NCBI RefSeq assembly: GCF_900602065.1
Contig: NZ_UWFN01000098.1
Coordinates: 1-64,000 of the forward strand
Length of the DNA stretch: 64,000 nucleotides
From: Pseudomonas viridiflava
GTDB taxonomy: Bacteria > Pseudomonadota > Gammaproteobacteria > Pseudomonadales > Pseudomonadaceae
Reading direction: 5' to 3'
The position numbers and the translations under genes are program-made. Every line of letters starts with the position of its first letter. Position 1 is the stretch's first letter. This document shows, piece after piece, positions 1-8,579 of this stretch. The notes under the pieces are model-generated. The model did no database searches, had not been told where the DNA came from, and saw only the letters and a program-made list of their open reading frames with translations.

Positions 1-82
1 ATCCCGAACTCAGTAGTGAAACGATGTATCGCCGATGGTAGTGTGGGGTTTCCCCATGTGAGAGTAGGTCATCGTCAAGATT
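1..82 (+). rRNA. rrf: 5S ribosomal RNA, 3' part
   Basis: The first bases match the 3' two thirds of a Pseudomonas 5S rRNA, including the conserved run around TAGTGTGGGGTTTCCCCATG and the closing GTAGGTCATCG. The 5' end lies outside the window. It is the distal end of an rRNA operon; a rho-independent terminator follows at once. The exact 3' end (about 80-82) is estimated. Confidence 0.93.
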
Positions 83-91
83 AAATTCCAG

Positions 92-124
92 AACCCCTGA
101 TCGCTTACGCGTTCAGGGGTTTTG
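92..124 (+). terminator. rRNA operon terminator
   Basis: A 9-bp perfect stem (AACCCCTGA at 92-100 with TCAGGGGTT at 113-121) is followed by a short T-rich tail. It sits about 10 bases after the 5S rRNA, as expected for the end of an rrn operon. Confidence 0.9.
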
Positions 125-150
125 TTTATGCGCGAAGAAAAAAGGATTAG

Positions 151-232
151 CTGTAGGTACGCGCTTGCCCGCAATAGGCGACTCCGCGTTCTGTCTGACA
201 CACCGCCTCGCAGCCTTCGGCAGTTCCTACAG
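151..232. repeat. REPIN-like element with unlike arms
   Basis: The left arm (CTGTAGGTACGCGCTTGCCCGC) is of the GCTTGCCCGC family, while the right arm (GCAGCCTTCGGCAGTTCCTACAG) belongs to the GCTGCCGAAGGCTGCGA family. The outer ends CTGTAGG/CCTACAG still pair. Together with 248-336 it fills most of the 300-base gap between the rRNA terminator and the chemoreceptor; I see no gene there. Confidence 0.7.
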
Positions 233-247
233 GTATACCGCGATCGG

Positions 248-336
248 GTAGGACCGAATTCATTCGGGAAGGCTGTATGTCAGGCGATACATAAGCTGCG
301 GATGTACAGCCCCCTCGCGAACAAGTTCGCTCCTAC
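248..336. repeat. REPIN-like element, GAATTCATTCG family
   Basis: GTAGGACCGAATTCATTCGGGAA on the left faces TTCGCGAACAAGTTCGCTCCTAC on the right as an imperfect inverted repeat. The same element recurs at 8350, 9810 and 26923. Confidence 0.8.
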
Positions 337-423
337 CACTGCTAAATGAAACATACGGACACACCTTCATCTTCCCGCATCGCAGCCGATACTTAGCTAA
401 CATCACTCTTTGAGTTCAGCCGT

Positions 424-2049
424 ATGACACTGCGTAATCTCGGAATTGCCCTTCGCGCCGCTCTCTGTTTCTCCCTCATGGCTTTATTCGTCCTGTTTCT
501 CGGTGTCATGAGCCTCGACAAAATGTCCGGCCTCAACAAAAACACCACTGATCTCGGTGGCGGCTGGCTGAAGTCCACTCGGCTTCTGGGTGAGTTGGCA
601 GACACCACATCGCGATTCCGTACCATGTCCTACTTGATCATGGTCAACCGCACACAGGCGGACATCGACAAGGCCGAGGCTCGCCTTGAAGTCTTGACCA
701 AGAAGGCCAACAACATCGTCGCTGCTTATGCGCCTTTGGTTCGTAGCCCGGAGGAGAGCACCAAGTTTCAGCAGTTCAAAGAAGCATTGGCTAACTATCT
801 GGTGGCTCAGGACAAACTGCGCCAAGCGTCACTGGCCAAACGTGACGCTGAAATTCCAGGTTTGATCAGTGGTGAACTCAAGAAGTATTCAGACCAGATG
901 GCGCCTCTGGTAGAGGGCCTGCTGGAGATTAACAGCAAGGGCGCGGACGCTGCCGTTGCGGACTCCGCGAGTGAGTACACCAGTGCACGCAACATCATCA
1001 TTGCTGTTCTGGTGTTGACCGCTGCACTGACCGTTCTGTTGGCCGTAATCCTGACACGCAGCATCGTTCGTCCCCTCAGTGAGGCCGTGCGTGCCGCTGA
1101 AGACGTGGCGCGTGGCGATCTGACTACAACGGCTCAGGTGAGTGGTCGTGATGAAGTCACCCGCCTGCAGCAAGCACTGCAAACCATGCAGATCAACCTG
1201 CGCGATACGCTGCAAAGAATTTCCGGCTCGGCAACTCAAGTTGCCTCAGCCGCTGAAGAGCTCAATGCGGTGACCGAGGAAGGTTCGCGATCGCTGCAGC
1301 AGCAAAATAACGAAATCGAACAAGCCGCTACAGCGGTCAACGAGATGACTGCAGCCGTCGAAGAAGTCGCCAGCAACGCGGTCAACACGTCGACTGCTTC
1401 GCAACAGTCCAGCACCTCGGCCATGCAAGGTCGCCAGCGTGTTCAGGAAACGGTCAACGCCATCCAGCAAATGACCAACGACGTCGAAGTGACTTCCGAG
1501 CAGATCCGCAGTCTGGCTGACCAGACTCAAGATATCGGTAAGGTTCTGGACGTGATCCGCGCCATCGCTGAGCAGACCAATCTGTTGGCCCTCAACGCCG
1601 CCATTGAGGCTGCTCGTGCCGGGGAAGCCGGTCGCGGTTTTGCTGTTGTGGCTGACGAAGTCCGGGCGCTTGCCCATCGCACTCAGCAGTCCACGCAAGA
1701 AATTGAAGTGATGGTCAGTGGTATTCAGCAAGGGAGCAGCAAGGCTGTGGCGTCGATGCAGAACAGCAGCAGCCGCGCTCAAAGCACTCTGGAGGTTGCT
1801 CGCAGCGCTGGTGATGCTCTTGAGGAAATCACCCGCAGCGTGGGTGAAATTTCCGACCGTAACCTGGTCATCGCCAGCGCCGCAGAAGAGCAGGCACAAG
1901 TGTCCCGCGAAGTGGATCGTAACCTGGTCAACATCCGTGATCTGTCGCTGCAGTCTGCCGATGGCGCTCATCAGACCAATGCCGCCAGTCAGGAGCTGTC
2001 GCGTCTGGCGGTTGAGTTGAATCAGATGGTGGGCAAGTTCAAGATTTAA
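424..2049 (+). CDS. Methyl-accepting chemotaxis protein
   Basis: A 541-residue transmembrane chemoreceptor. It has an N-terminal membrane helix (about residues 10-30), a periplasmic ligand domain of about 150 residues rich in predicted helix (four-helix-bundle type), a second membrane helix near 190-212, a HAMP linker, and a long cytoplasmic coiled coil. The signalling tip is the canonical hairpin with [21 protein letters not shown] followed by [12 protein letters not shown]. It would relay ligand occupancy through CheW to CheA. The ligand cannot be told from sequence. The gene stands alone between the rRNA operon and a bidirectional terminator, convergent with mksB. No C-terminal CheR/CheB pentapeptide is present; the protein ends in KFKI. 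Confidence 0.95.
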   Translation: MTLRNLGIALRAALCFSLMALFVLFLGVMSLDKMSGLNKNTTDLGGGWLKSTRLLGELADTTSRFRTMSYLIMVNRTQADIDKAEARLEVLTKKANNIVAAYAPLVRSPEESTKFQQFKEALANYLVAQDKLRQASLAKRDAEIPGLISGELKKYSDQMAPLVEGLLEINSKGADAAVADSASEYTSARNIIIAVLVLTAALTVLLAVILTRSIVRPLSEAVRAAEDVARGDLTTTAQVSGRDEVTRLQQALQTMQINLRDTLQRISGSATQVASAAEELNAVTEEGSRSLQQQNNEIEQAATAVNEMTAAVEEVASNAVNTSTASQQSSTSAMQGRQRVQETVNAIQQMTNDVEVTSEQIRSLADQTQDIGKVLDVIRAIAEQTNLLALNAAIEAARAGEAGRGFAVVADEVRALAHRTQQSTQEIEVMVSGIQQGSSKAVASMQNSSSRAQSTLEVARSAGDALEEITRSVGEISDRNLVIASAAEEQAQVSREVDRNLVNIRDLSLQSADGAHQTNAASQELSRLAVELNQMVGKFKI

Positions 2050-2085
2050 CGAACGCCGCACTAAGCCCACAAAAACAACGCCCAC

Positions 2086-2117
2086 AAAAAAGGCCGCATT
2101 CTCATGCGGCCTTTTTT
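2086..2117. terminator. Bidirectional rho-independent terminator
   Basis: A 14-base perfect inverted repeat (AAAAAAGGCCGCAT / ATGCGGCCTTTTTT) with a 4-base loop carries A and T runs on both sides. It lies between the convergent chemoreceptor and mksB genes and can serve both. Confidence 0.92.
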
Positions 2118-2134
2118 GTTCATGCGGACTCAGC

Positions 2135-4966
2135 TTATTCAGCCGCTTCCTCAGCGACTTCAGAAACAGCCGCCTTCACCTCATCACGGCGACGGATGTA
2201 CTTCCAGTCCGCCTCATCAATGTAGATGCCGTTAGGCCCGCTGCCGCCTTCCAGATCGATGGCGACGTGGGCTGAAACCTGCGGCTTCACACTTGCCAGA
2301 ATCGGTACGAAGCCCAGTTGCAGGCTCGTTTCCAGCAGTGCCGCCTGGTTCTTCTCGTCGATGTCTGCTGCTTCGTCCAGATAGTAAGGCAGGCGCACAC
2401 GACCGGCCTGATCGCGATCCATCAAGTGCAGCAACAAATACATGTTGGTCAGCGCCTTGATGGTCATCGTGGTGCCGTTTGAGGCGGCGCCATCGATGTC
2501 GGTATGGATCACTGGCTGGCCATTGACCTTGGTGATCTCGAAGGCCAGTTCGAACAGGTCTTTCAGGCCGAGCTGGTTGTGGTTAGCCGCCACCAGACGC
2601 GCCAGATACTCCTTGGCTTCTTCGTTCTTGTTGTCCTGTTCGGCACTCTGGCTCAGGTCGAACACCGACAGCGTTTCGCCTTCTTCGTATTGGCCAGCGC
2701 TGTGGATAATCTGGTCAATGTGCTTGAGCGCTTCCTTGTTGGGAGCGAGCACGATGCGGAAGCTGGCCAGGTTGGAAACCTGACGTTTGTTGATCTCACG
2801 GTTGAACAGGGCCAGTTGGTGCTCCAGGCTGTCGTAGTCGCTACGGATGTTACGCAACGTGCGCGCAATGTCGGTCACGGCTGCCCTGCGCGCCTTGCCC
2901 AAAGTAAGGGCTTCATCGGTACGGTGTGCGTAAGCATTGATCAGCAGTTGCAGACGACGCTCGACGTCCTCTTCGCTGTCGAACTTGGCGACACCTTTCA
3001 GGCGTACCTGGGCATACAGCGCTTCGATCTGACCATCGCTGCGCAACAGACCTTGCCAGCTATCCTGATAATCGTTGAGCAACGGCAACAGGTTATCCAG
3101 TGAGTCATCCACCGGGTCCATGTAAGGCGTACCGAACGGCAGGTCGGCTGGCAGCAACTGACGACGGCGCAGGGCGTCATCCAGCGTGCGTTGCTTGGAC
3201 TCCAGGTCGCCAATCTGACGTGCGACCAGTTGCAGCTTGGCGGACAGTTGCTGGACGCGCTCGGTGAACGCATCACTGGAGCGCTTCAGTTCATCCTGTG
3301 CCGCTTCCATCTGTGCCAGTTGTTCGTGTTTCTCGGGCTCTTCGGCGCTCAACGTCTGGCAACGACGGAAGTCTTCCAGCGCTTTCTGTGCGTCCAGCAC
3401 CTGCTGATACAAGGCCTCAGTCTGAGTCTTGCTCGCTGCGCGGTCAGAGGCGACGGCCTGTTGGGTCTTGAGCTGTTTCAACTCTTTCTCAAGGCGTTCT
3501 TTCTGATCACGCAACGCGGCGCGATCGGCCAGCGCTTGCAGGGCAGGCGGCTCAATGTTCGTCAGGTTGATCGACAAACCCGGCACCTGGAACTGGTCGC
3601 CTTTGAAGCTATCAAGGATGGCTTCGAGAGATTTGACCCAAGCATCACCATCATCCAGCGCGATACCTTGCTCACCCAGTGGCAAGCTGAACAGGGCGCT
3701 GTTGAACAGGCGCATCAAGCGTTCTACATCCGGCTGCGAGAACTCTTCGCGCAGGCGCGCATAGCTGTTGTTGTCTGCGTGATCGAGTTGCTGCTTCACC
3801 GACTTCAGACGCTTTTCCAGATCGCGCAGACGCTCGTCCAGATCTTCGGCGCTGAATTGACGGGATTGCGCCAACGCACCGGCCAGTTCATCGTGAGCAT
3901 CCTTGGCGGCCAGCAACTGTTGTTCCAGCACTTTGGCGTCGTCGACCAGCGCGAAGCGATTCTTGAGGACCGCCAGTTCGCCGATCCAGCGCTGAATGCT
4001 GCTGATTTCCCGCTCCAGACGCATCAACTCCTGAGTGCCGCCGCGCTGATCGTTCTGCAGTTCATCCTGTTGGCTGCGGTAATGCTCGGCCTGAATAACC
4101 AGCTCTTCTTTGCGGGCGGTGGAGTAATCCATCCAGGTGCCGAGCAACGAGTCGAGCAGGGGCGAAAGGCGATGCAGCTTGCCGCGTAACAGATCACGCT
4201 GAGCGACACCTGCCGCCAGAGCTTCGACCAATGGACCCGCCTTGACCAGCGAGTTGTAGTCCTGCTCCATACGTCGCACGTCGCGGAAAGCTTCTTCACA
4301 CGCGGCGATGTAATCCACGCTGCCGGAACGCAGGCTGTGTTCGAACGCGTCGAGGAACAGTTGCTTGAGCTTGGCTGCGGTGATTTCGCGCATGTGTAGC
4401 AAGTTGATGAACAGTGCGCGGAAAGTCTTCAGGCTCTGTTCACTGGTGGAGCGTAGCGGAATAAGCGTCAGGTCCAATGGAATCGACGTGTGACCGCCCA
4501 CCAGCAAACGACGCAGCTCATCAGGCTTGAGTTCGTAAGCTTTCAGGCCCTGGCTCTCCAGGTTGCTGAACAGCTCTTTCTGACGCAGGCAGGTGTCGTT
4601 TTTCTGGTAGTGCCCCAGATCCAGTTTGCCCGCATAGGCAAAGAACTGGTGACCGAAACCGCCACCCGGGCCACGTCCGACCACACCGATGACGTGCGGG
4701 CCATGGGGCAGGGAAACTTCAACCAGAATGTAACTGGTGTCCGAGGCGAAGTAGAACTTGCGCGATTGCTCCAGGCTGTACTTGCCGAAGCTCATGTCTG
4801 ACATGCGCGCCAGAATCGGGAACTGCAGCGCGTTGATCGAGGCGCTCTTGCCGAGGTTGTTGGCCCCGTACACCGACAACGGGTGCTCCAGTGGGAACAG
4901 CCCGAGGCTGTAACCGGCCGTGTTCAGCAGGGCAAAGCGGCGGATGCCGTAGCGTTCCTGGCTCAT
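2135..4966 (-). CDS. mksB: MksB, SMC-like ATPase of the MksBEF condensin
   Basis: A 943-residue SMC/MukB-type ATPase that, with kleisin MksF and MksE, forms the MksBEF condensin for chromosome compaction and segregation. An N-terminal head carries a P-loop of the form GANNLGKSA (about residues 34-42). Long charged coiled-coil stretches with a middle hinge region follow, and the C-terminal head carries the Walker B-like YYLDEAADID and an S-N-G signature region just before it. It is much shorter than MukB, as is usual for MksB. It is the last gene of a leftward operon: its ATG overlaps the mksE stop by four bases (ATGA). No MksG/JetD-type nuclease gene accompanies it, which points to the housekeeping chromosomal form rather than a Wadjet plasmid-defence form. 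Confidence 0.9.
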   Translation of the reverse strand: MSQERYGIRRFALLNTAGYSLGLFPLEHPLSVYGANNLGKSASINALQFPILARMSDMSFGKYSLEQSRKFYFASDTSYILVEVSLPHGPHVIGVVGRGPGGGFGHQFFAYAGKLDLGHYQKNDTCLRQKELFSNLESQGLKAYELKPDELRRLLVGGHTSIPLDLTLIPLRSTSEQSLKTFRALFINLLHMREITAAKLKQLFLDAFEHSLRSGSVDYIAACEEAFRDVRRMEQDYNSLVKAGPLVEALAAGVAQRDLLRGKLHRLSPLLDSLLGTWMDYSTARKEELVIQAEHYRSQQDELQNDQRGGTQELMRLEREISSIQRWIGELAVLKNRFALVDDAKVLEQQLLAAKDAHDELAGALAQSRQFSAEDLDERLRDLEKRLKSVKQQLDHADNNSYARLREEFSQPDVERLMRLFNSALFSLPLGEQGIALDDGDAWVKSLEAILDSFKGDQFQVPGLSINLTNIEPPALQALADRAALRDQKERLEKELKQLKTQQAVASDRAASKTQTEALYQQVLDAQKALEDFRRCQTLSAEEPEKHEQLAQMEAAQDELKRSSDAFTERVQQLSAKLQLVARQIGDLESKQRTLDDALRRRQLLPADLPFGTPYMDPVDDSLDNLLPLLNDYQDSWQGLLRSDGQIEALYAQVRLKGVAKFDSEEDVERRLQLLINAYAHRTDEALTLGKARRAAVTDIARTLRNIRSDYDSLEHQLALFNREINKRQVSNLASFRIVLAPNKEALKHIDQIIHSAGQYEEGETLSVFDLSQSAEQDNKNEEAKEYLARLVAANHNQLGLKDLFELAFEITKVNGQPVIHTDIDGAASNGTTMTIKALTNMYLLLHLMDRDQAGRVRLPYYLDEAADIDEKNQAALLETSLQLGFVPILASVKPQVSAHVAIDLEGGSGPNGIYIDEADWKYIRRRDEVKAAVSEVAEEAAE

Positions 4967-5673
4967 GCATCCATCTCCTGTTGCTCGTCAGCGATAGCGC
5001 GGGCCAGGGCCTGCTCTTCGGTCTCTTCCACGTCTTCGAATTCGGCCAGATCCAGCGGGTCAGCCGTTTGCAGCAGCTTTTCATCGCTGTCGTCGTCAAT
5101 CAGTACCGGCACTGGCAGCGGCAGCACGCTGTGCAGGCTGGCGGCCAGGTCGCGGTCCTGTTGTACCGAGAGGCAGACGTCGAGGAAGCGGTGCATCGGC
5201 GGCAGGAAGCGGTAGATACCGGTTTCCTCCGCGGCGAAACCCAGTTGGGTCATACGACGCATGATTTTCTCTTCCAGCTCGTCCTGGGTCTGCACTTCGG
5301 CCTGCAAGAACAGGTCGCGGTACTTCTCCAGCATCGACGGCAACTCATCGCGGCCAAGGCTGCCGCCATCCAGCACGGCGACCGGGTCGCGACCCTGGTC
5401 GGCAAGGTGTTCAACCAGAATGAACGTGAACAGCGCCAGACGTTGTGCAGTCTTGTTGACCTGCGCAGCGGCCTGGTCCGGGACGAAGTAATAGAAGCCG
5501 CGTGTATCGCAGACCAGTTCGAACCCCAGCGCTTTGAACAGCGTGCGGTATTGGTCCTGAGCGTTGGACAACTGCGCGTACAGCTCTGGATCACGGCGGC
5601 TGATGTGGAAACCTTTGAACAGCTCGCGGAAGATCGGCGCGAGCTGGGACATTTCGGATAGATCAAGATGCAT
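4963..5673 (-). CDS. mksE: MksE, accessory subunit of the MksBEF condensin
   Basis: A 236-residue protein expected to be MukE-like, bridging the kleisin and the SMC heads. I place the start at the ATG at 5671-5673 (MHLDLSEMSQ...) because it gives a tight 11-base overlap with the end of mksF; a longer upstream reading would run far into mksF. The C-terminus is strongly acidic. Identification rests on its position between the kleisin and SMC genes and on size, which fit the P. aeruginosa mksFEB operon; the sequence has no motif I can name alone. Confidence 0.85.
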   Translation of the reverse strand: MHLDLSEMSQLAPIFRELFKGFHISRRDPELYAQLSNAQDQYRTLFKALGFELVCDTRGFYYFVPDQAAAQVNKTAQRLALFTFILVEHLADQGRDPVAVLDGGSLGRDELPSMLEKYRDLFLQAEVQTQDELEEKIMRRMTQLGFAAEETGIYRFLPPMHRFLDVCLSVQQDRDLAASLHSVLPLPVPVLIDDDSDEKLLQTADPLDLAEFEDVEETEEQALARAIADEQQEMDA

Positions 5674-6934
5674 TGGCTGGGTTCCCCGTTTGCTCATCAC
5701 TGCTGGAGAGCAGGGCGAAGGAGCGCAGGCTGACCTGATGCTCCTGGGTAAAGTAGTCACGACGCTCAAGGCGTTCGCGGGTGAAGCGTTTTTCGCGGGA
5801 CAGGCGCGAGAACCAGTACAGCAATTCGTCGGTAGCGCCGGTAGGCTCCTGCTCAAGCAGCCAGACCATCAAGTCCGGCATTGGCAAGGCGTCCTCGCAA
5901 CGTTCGAGCATTTCCTTGACCGTGCGCGGCGCTTGCGGTGAATCACCTTTGCGTTTGCCGCCGCCTGCCTTGGGAAACTTCGCCGGTTTTGGTTCGAAGC
6001 GGGCCAGCGCATACACGTAGGCCTCGACCTGGCTCGCGCTGCCGAGAAAGGTGCTCTGCGGTCGTGTGAACATCGGCATGGCCGCTTGCGGGACGGCATC
6101 AATGCCTTTGCGGCGAATAGCCGACAGGGCCAACGCCGCGCCACGGGTGACTGCGTTGTGGCGGCGGGCTTCTTCACGCAGCGGCAGCAGCAGTTCGCGG
6201 GCATGACGCAGCGTCAACTGAGCGCTGGTCTGCATTTCGAGGATGCGCGCGTGGGTGCGCAGCAGCATATCGTCGTCGACCAGTTGGCCCAGGCGTTGCT
6301 GTTCGGTCAGCAAGCGCAGCAACACGTTCTCGACCTTGCGCACGCCTTGTTCGAAAGCGCCGTCAGCGTTTACCAACTGAATCATCGGCTCGACGTATTC
6401 GTCCCAGGTGGCCAGCACTTCTGCATAACGCTGACGCAACGGGATCTGGCGATCACTGGTCTTGGCCCGGTCTGCAACGCCCACCAATGCCTGTTCGTCG
6501 TTTGCGAGCTTTTTCAGCACGTCGCGCACACGCATGTCCAACAAACGCAGCTGCCGGGCGAGGTCGTTGGCGTCGCGGATATCAAAGGCGTCCTGAATAT
6601 AGCCAGCCAGCCGCTCCAGATGGCGCAGGTAGGCTTCGATTTCCAGGCACAGGCCCAAACGGTGCTCGCGGCGCAGATAGGACAGGAAGTCATGAATCTG
6701 CGCATTGAGTTCAAAACGGTTGGGGCTTTTCGCCACCGGTACGAGGATATCCAGGCGAATCCACACATCCAGCAGGTTGGTGATGTCCTGCGGGGTGCTG
6801 TCCAGTTGCTGTGCGGCCAGTTGCAAGCGCAATTCGCTCAGGCTCAGGGTGCCTTGGTCGAAATGTTCGCACAGCGGCTCAAGAAGCGCCCAGTGCTCGG
6901 CAAGTGCGCGCAAGACGCGCTTAGGTTCGATCAT
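5663..6934 (-). CDS. mksF: MksF, kleisin subunit of the MksBEF condensin
   Basis: A 423-residue MukF-like kleisin, first gene of the leftward mksF-mksE-mksB operon. The N-terminal third fits a winged-helix dimerisation domain and the middle is helical, as in MukF. The start chosen is the ATG at 6932-6934 (MIEPKRVLRAL...); a further in-frame codon 45 bases upstream is possible but the preceding residues look non-coding. It bridges the two MksB heads in the complex. The promoter should lie in 6935-7077, shared with the divergent HolD-like gene. Confidence 0.87.
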   Translation of the reverse strand: MIEPKRVLRALAEHWALLEPLCEHFDQGTLSLSELRLQLAAQQLDSTPQDITNLLDVWIRLDILVPVAKSPNRFELNAQIHDFLSYLRREHRLGLCLEIEAYLRHLERLAGYIQDAFDIRDANDLARQLRLLDMRVRDVLKKLANDEQALVGVADRAKTSDRQIPLRQRYAEVLATWDEYVEPMIQLVNADGAFEQGVRKVENVLLRLLTEQQRLGQLVDDDMLLRTHARILEMQTSAQLTLRHARELLLPLREEARRHNAVTRGAALALSAIRRKGIDAVPQAAMPMFTRPQSTFLGSASQVEAYVYALARFEPKPAKFPKAGGGKRKGDSPQAPRTVKEMLERCEDALPMPDLMVWLLEQEPTGATDELLYWFSRLSREKRFTRERLERRDYFTQEHQVSLRSFALLSSSDEQTGNPANAS

Positions 6935-7056
6935 TGGAAGGCCGACTGTTGGCAAATAAAAGCGGCGATTGTACTGCATCCGGGGCTTCGGATTTCACCT
7001 CCTGACGATCAACTGCGGCGGGAAAGTGCGAAGAGTTGTAGAATCGCCGTCCTAAC

Positions 7057-7065
7057 TTATCCACA
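7057..7065 (+). promoter_or_regulatory. Consensus DnaA box
   Basis: TTATCCACA is the exact high-affinity DnaA-box consensus. It lies in the divergent region between the condensin operon and the HolD-like gene, 12 bases before the latter's start codon. A second copy inside coding sequence at 59104-59112 shows that single matches also arise by chance. Confidence 0.4.
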
Positions 7066-7077
7066 GGTGGCCGACCT

Positions 7078-7875
7078 TTGCTCAACGAGTCCCGCCGCCG
7101 CGCTTATTTGACCGCCATGCAGGTGGTCAATTGGCTGCCGCGCACCGAACTGCCTTTTGCGGCTCCGTCACGTCCGGAACTGCTTGCTCCGCTTGCGCCA
7201 CAGGTTGAACCGGTGGCGGATATTGCGGTGCCCGAAGCTGCGGTCAATCAGGTGGCGAGCGCCGTTGCGGCGAGTCCGGCACTTGTCGCACGGCCAAAGA
7301 TCGAAGTGCCGAGACCTGCGGCCACCAATACCCGCAAGCCTGCGGTCGCCGAAGACGAGGCTGCTCCCGCGCCGGTCAAGGCTGCTGTTGTGTCGCCACC
7401 GCGCTTTTCACTGCAGTTGTTACGCGCCGGGCGTTGCCTGCTGTTGGTGGAGTTGCCAACAGGTCAGCCCTTCCAGAGTCGTGATCCGGCTTATCTGCTG
7501 CTCAAGGACATGCTGCGTGCCGCCGGTCTGCCGGACAGCCCGCAGATCATCGGCGAGCCGGTGCGCTGGCCGTTGTTGAGCCGTGGCCAGATGGATCAGG
7601 GGCCTGAAGCGGCGCGTGATTTCGTGCAGGGTTTTGTCTCAGCCCGGCTGGAAGAGGCGCCCAGTGCCTGTTTGTGGCTGATTGGCCTACCGTCGGTGCG
7701 TTTTGCCGGGGAGGCCAATGCCGAGGCGTATAACAGTGAACTCGAGGTTGAAGGCCTAGGTTCTGCCTGGGCGTTGCCGGGTCTTGAATTACTGATGGAC
7801 GAGCCGCAACGCAAGGCCGATGTCTGGAAAGCCATGCGTCGGCTGATGGCGCGCTGGAAACCGATAGATGAGTGA
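7078..7875 (+). CDS. HolD-like protein (probable DNA polymerase III psi subunit)
   Basis: A 265-residue protein lying directly upstream of rimI, the position held by holD in E. coli. The N-terminal RRRAYLTAMQVVNWLP segment is followed by a Pro/Ala-rich linker (about residues 45-110) and a compact C-terminal domain starting near LQLLRAGRCLLLVELP that suits the small psi fold of the clamp-loader. The start is TTG at 7078, with GGTGG seven bases upstream; the first ATG (7114) would remove part of the basic N-terminus. The 3' end overlaps rimI by eight bases. The psi assignment is inference from context and general form, as psi subunits diverge strongly; it would otherwise be a hypothetical protein. 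Confidence 0.6.
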   Translation: MLNESRRRAYLTAMQVVNWLPRTELPFAAPSRPELLAPLAPQVEPVADIAVPEAAVNQVASAVAASPALVARPKIEVPRPAATNTRKPAVAEDEAAPAPVKAAVVSPPRFSLQLLRAGRCLLLVELPTGQPFQSRDPAYLLLKDMLRAAGLPDSPQIIGEPVRWPLLSRGQMDQGPEAARDFVQGFVSARLEEAPSACLWLIGLPSVRFAGEANAEAYNSELEVEGLGSAWALPGLELLMDEPQRKADVWKAMRRLMARWKPIDE

Positions 7876-8320
7876 CGCAATAACCTTCCGCCCGATGACC
7901 GAAGCGGATCTGGACGCTGTACTGAAGATTGAATACGCAGCGTTCAGCCATCCGTGGACACGCGGCATCTTTCTCGACGGTCTCAAGTCTTACGAAATAT
8001 GGCTGATGTTCGAAGGCAACCAACAGGTCGGGCATGGCGTGGTGCAAGTCATCATCGACGAAGCGCACTTGCTCAACATCACCGTCAAACCGGAAAGCCA
8101 GGGCCGCGGTCTGGGGCTGCGTTTACTCGAACATCTTATGTCACGGGCTTATCAGTTGAACGCCCGGGAATGCTTCCTTGAACTGCGTGACAGCAACCGC
8201 GCAGCGTATCGGTTGTACGAGCGCTTCGGCTTCAACGAAATCGGCCGCCGACGTGATTACTACCCTGTTGCCGGCGGCCGCGAAGATGCGCTCGTCATGG
8301 CGTGTACGTTGTTCGAGTAA
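7868..8320 (+). CDS. rimI: RimI, ribosomal protein S18 N-alpha-acetyltransferase
   Basis: A 150-residue GNAT-fold enzyme that transfers acetyl from acetyl-CoA to the N-terminus of ribosomal protein S18. The acetyl-CoA loop is visible as VKPESQGRGLGLRLLEHL, and the C-terminal ECFLELRDSNRAAYRLYERFGF segment is typical of RimI. It overlaps the preceding HolD-like gene by eight bases and is surely co-transcribed with it, as in enterobacteria. Confidence 0.95.
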   Translation: MSDAITFRPMTEADLDAVLKIEYAAFSHPWTRGIFLDGLKSYEIWLMFEGNQQVGHGVVQVIIDEAHLLNITVKPESQGRGLGLRLLEHLMSRAYQLNARECFLELRDSNRAAYRLYERFGFNEIGRRRDYYPVAGGREDALVMACTLFE

Positions 8321-8349
8321 CCCGTACTGCTGACCAGACATACTTCCCG

Positions 8350-8439
8350 GTAGGACCGAATTTATTCGGGAAGGCGGTATTCCAGGCGATACATAGACTT
8401 CGGATGTACCGGCCTCTTCGCGAATGAATTCGCTCCCAC
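8350..8439. repeat. REPIN-like element, GAATTCATTCG family
   Basis: GTAGGACCGAATTTATTCGGGAA is paired with TTCGCGAATGAATTCGCTCCCAC across a spacer that contains GGATGTAC. It lies just after rimI. Confidence 0.85.
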
Positions 8440-8456
8440 GGAGGCGACGCCATTTC

Positions 8457-8562
8457 GTAGGACCGTTTTTAGCCGGGAGAGCGTCCGGCATCTACCTCGA
8501 TATCCGCAGGCAGAATAAGTCTCTCCCGGCTAAAGCGGAGCGCCGCCCGGCCAGTCCTGCAG
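8457..8562. repeat. Atypical long inverted repeat
   Basis: A perfect 14-bp inverted repeat (TTTAGCCGGGAGAG at 8468-8481, complement at 8521-8534) with a 39-base spacer lies inside REPIN-like ends (GTAGGACCG ... AGTCCTGCAG). This arm sequence does not occur elsewhere in the window. It lies between the convergent rimI and 8580-8996 genes and could act in transcript ending, but it has no T tract. Confidence 0.65.
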
Positions 8563-8579
8563 GTTTCGGACGCCTGAGA

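Noticed and set aside
122-349. A 75-codon plus-strand frame after the 5S rRNA
   Set aside because: Nearly all of it consists of two REPIN-like repeats.
1246-2085. A minus-strand frame of 279 codons opposite the chemoreceptor
   Set aside because: It mirrors the coiled-coil signalling domain and crosses the start of the terminator region; codon use is not that of a real gene.
3191-4189. A long plus-strand frame opposite mksB
   Set aside because: It is a Leu/Gln-rich antisense shadow of the coiled-coil region.
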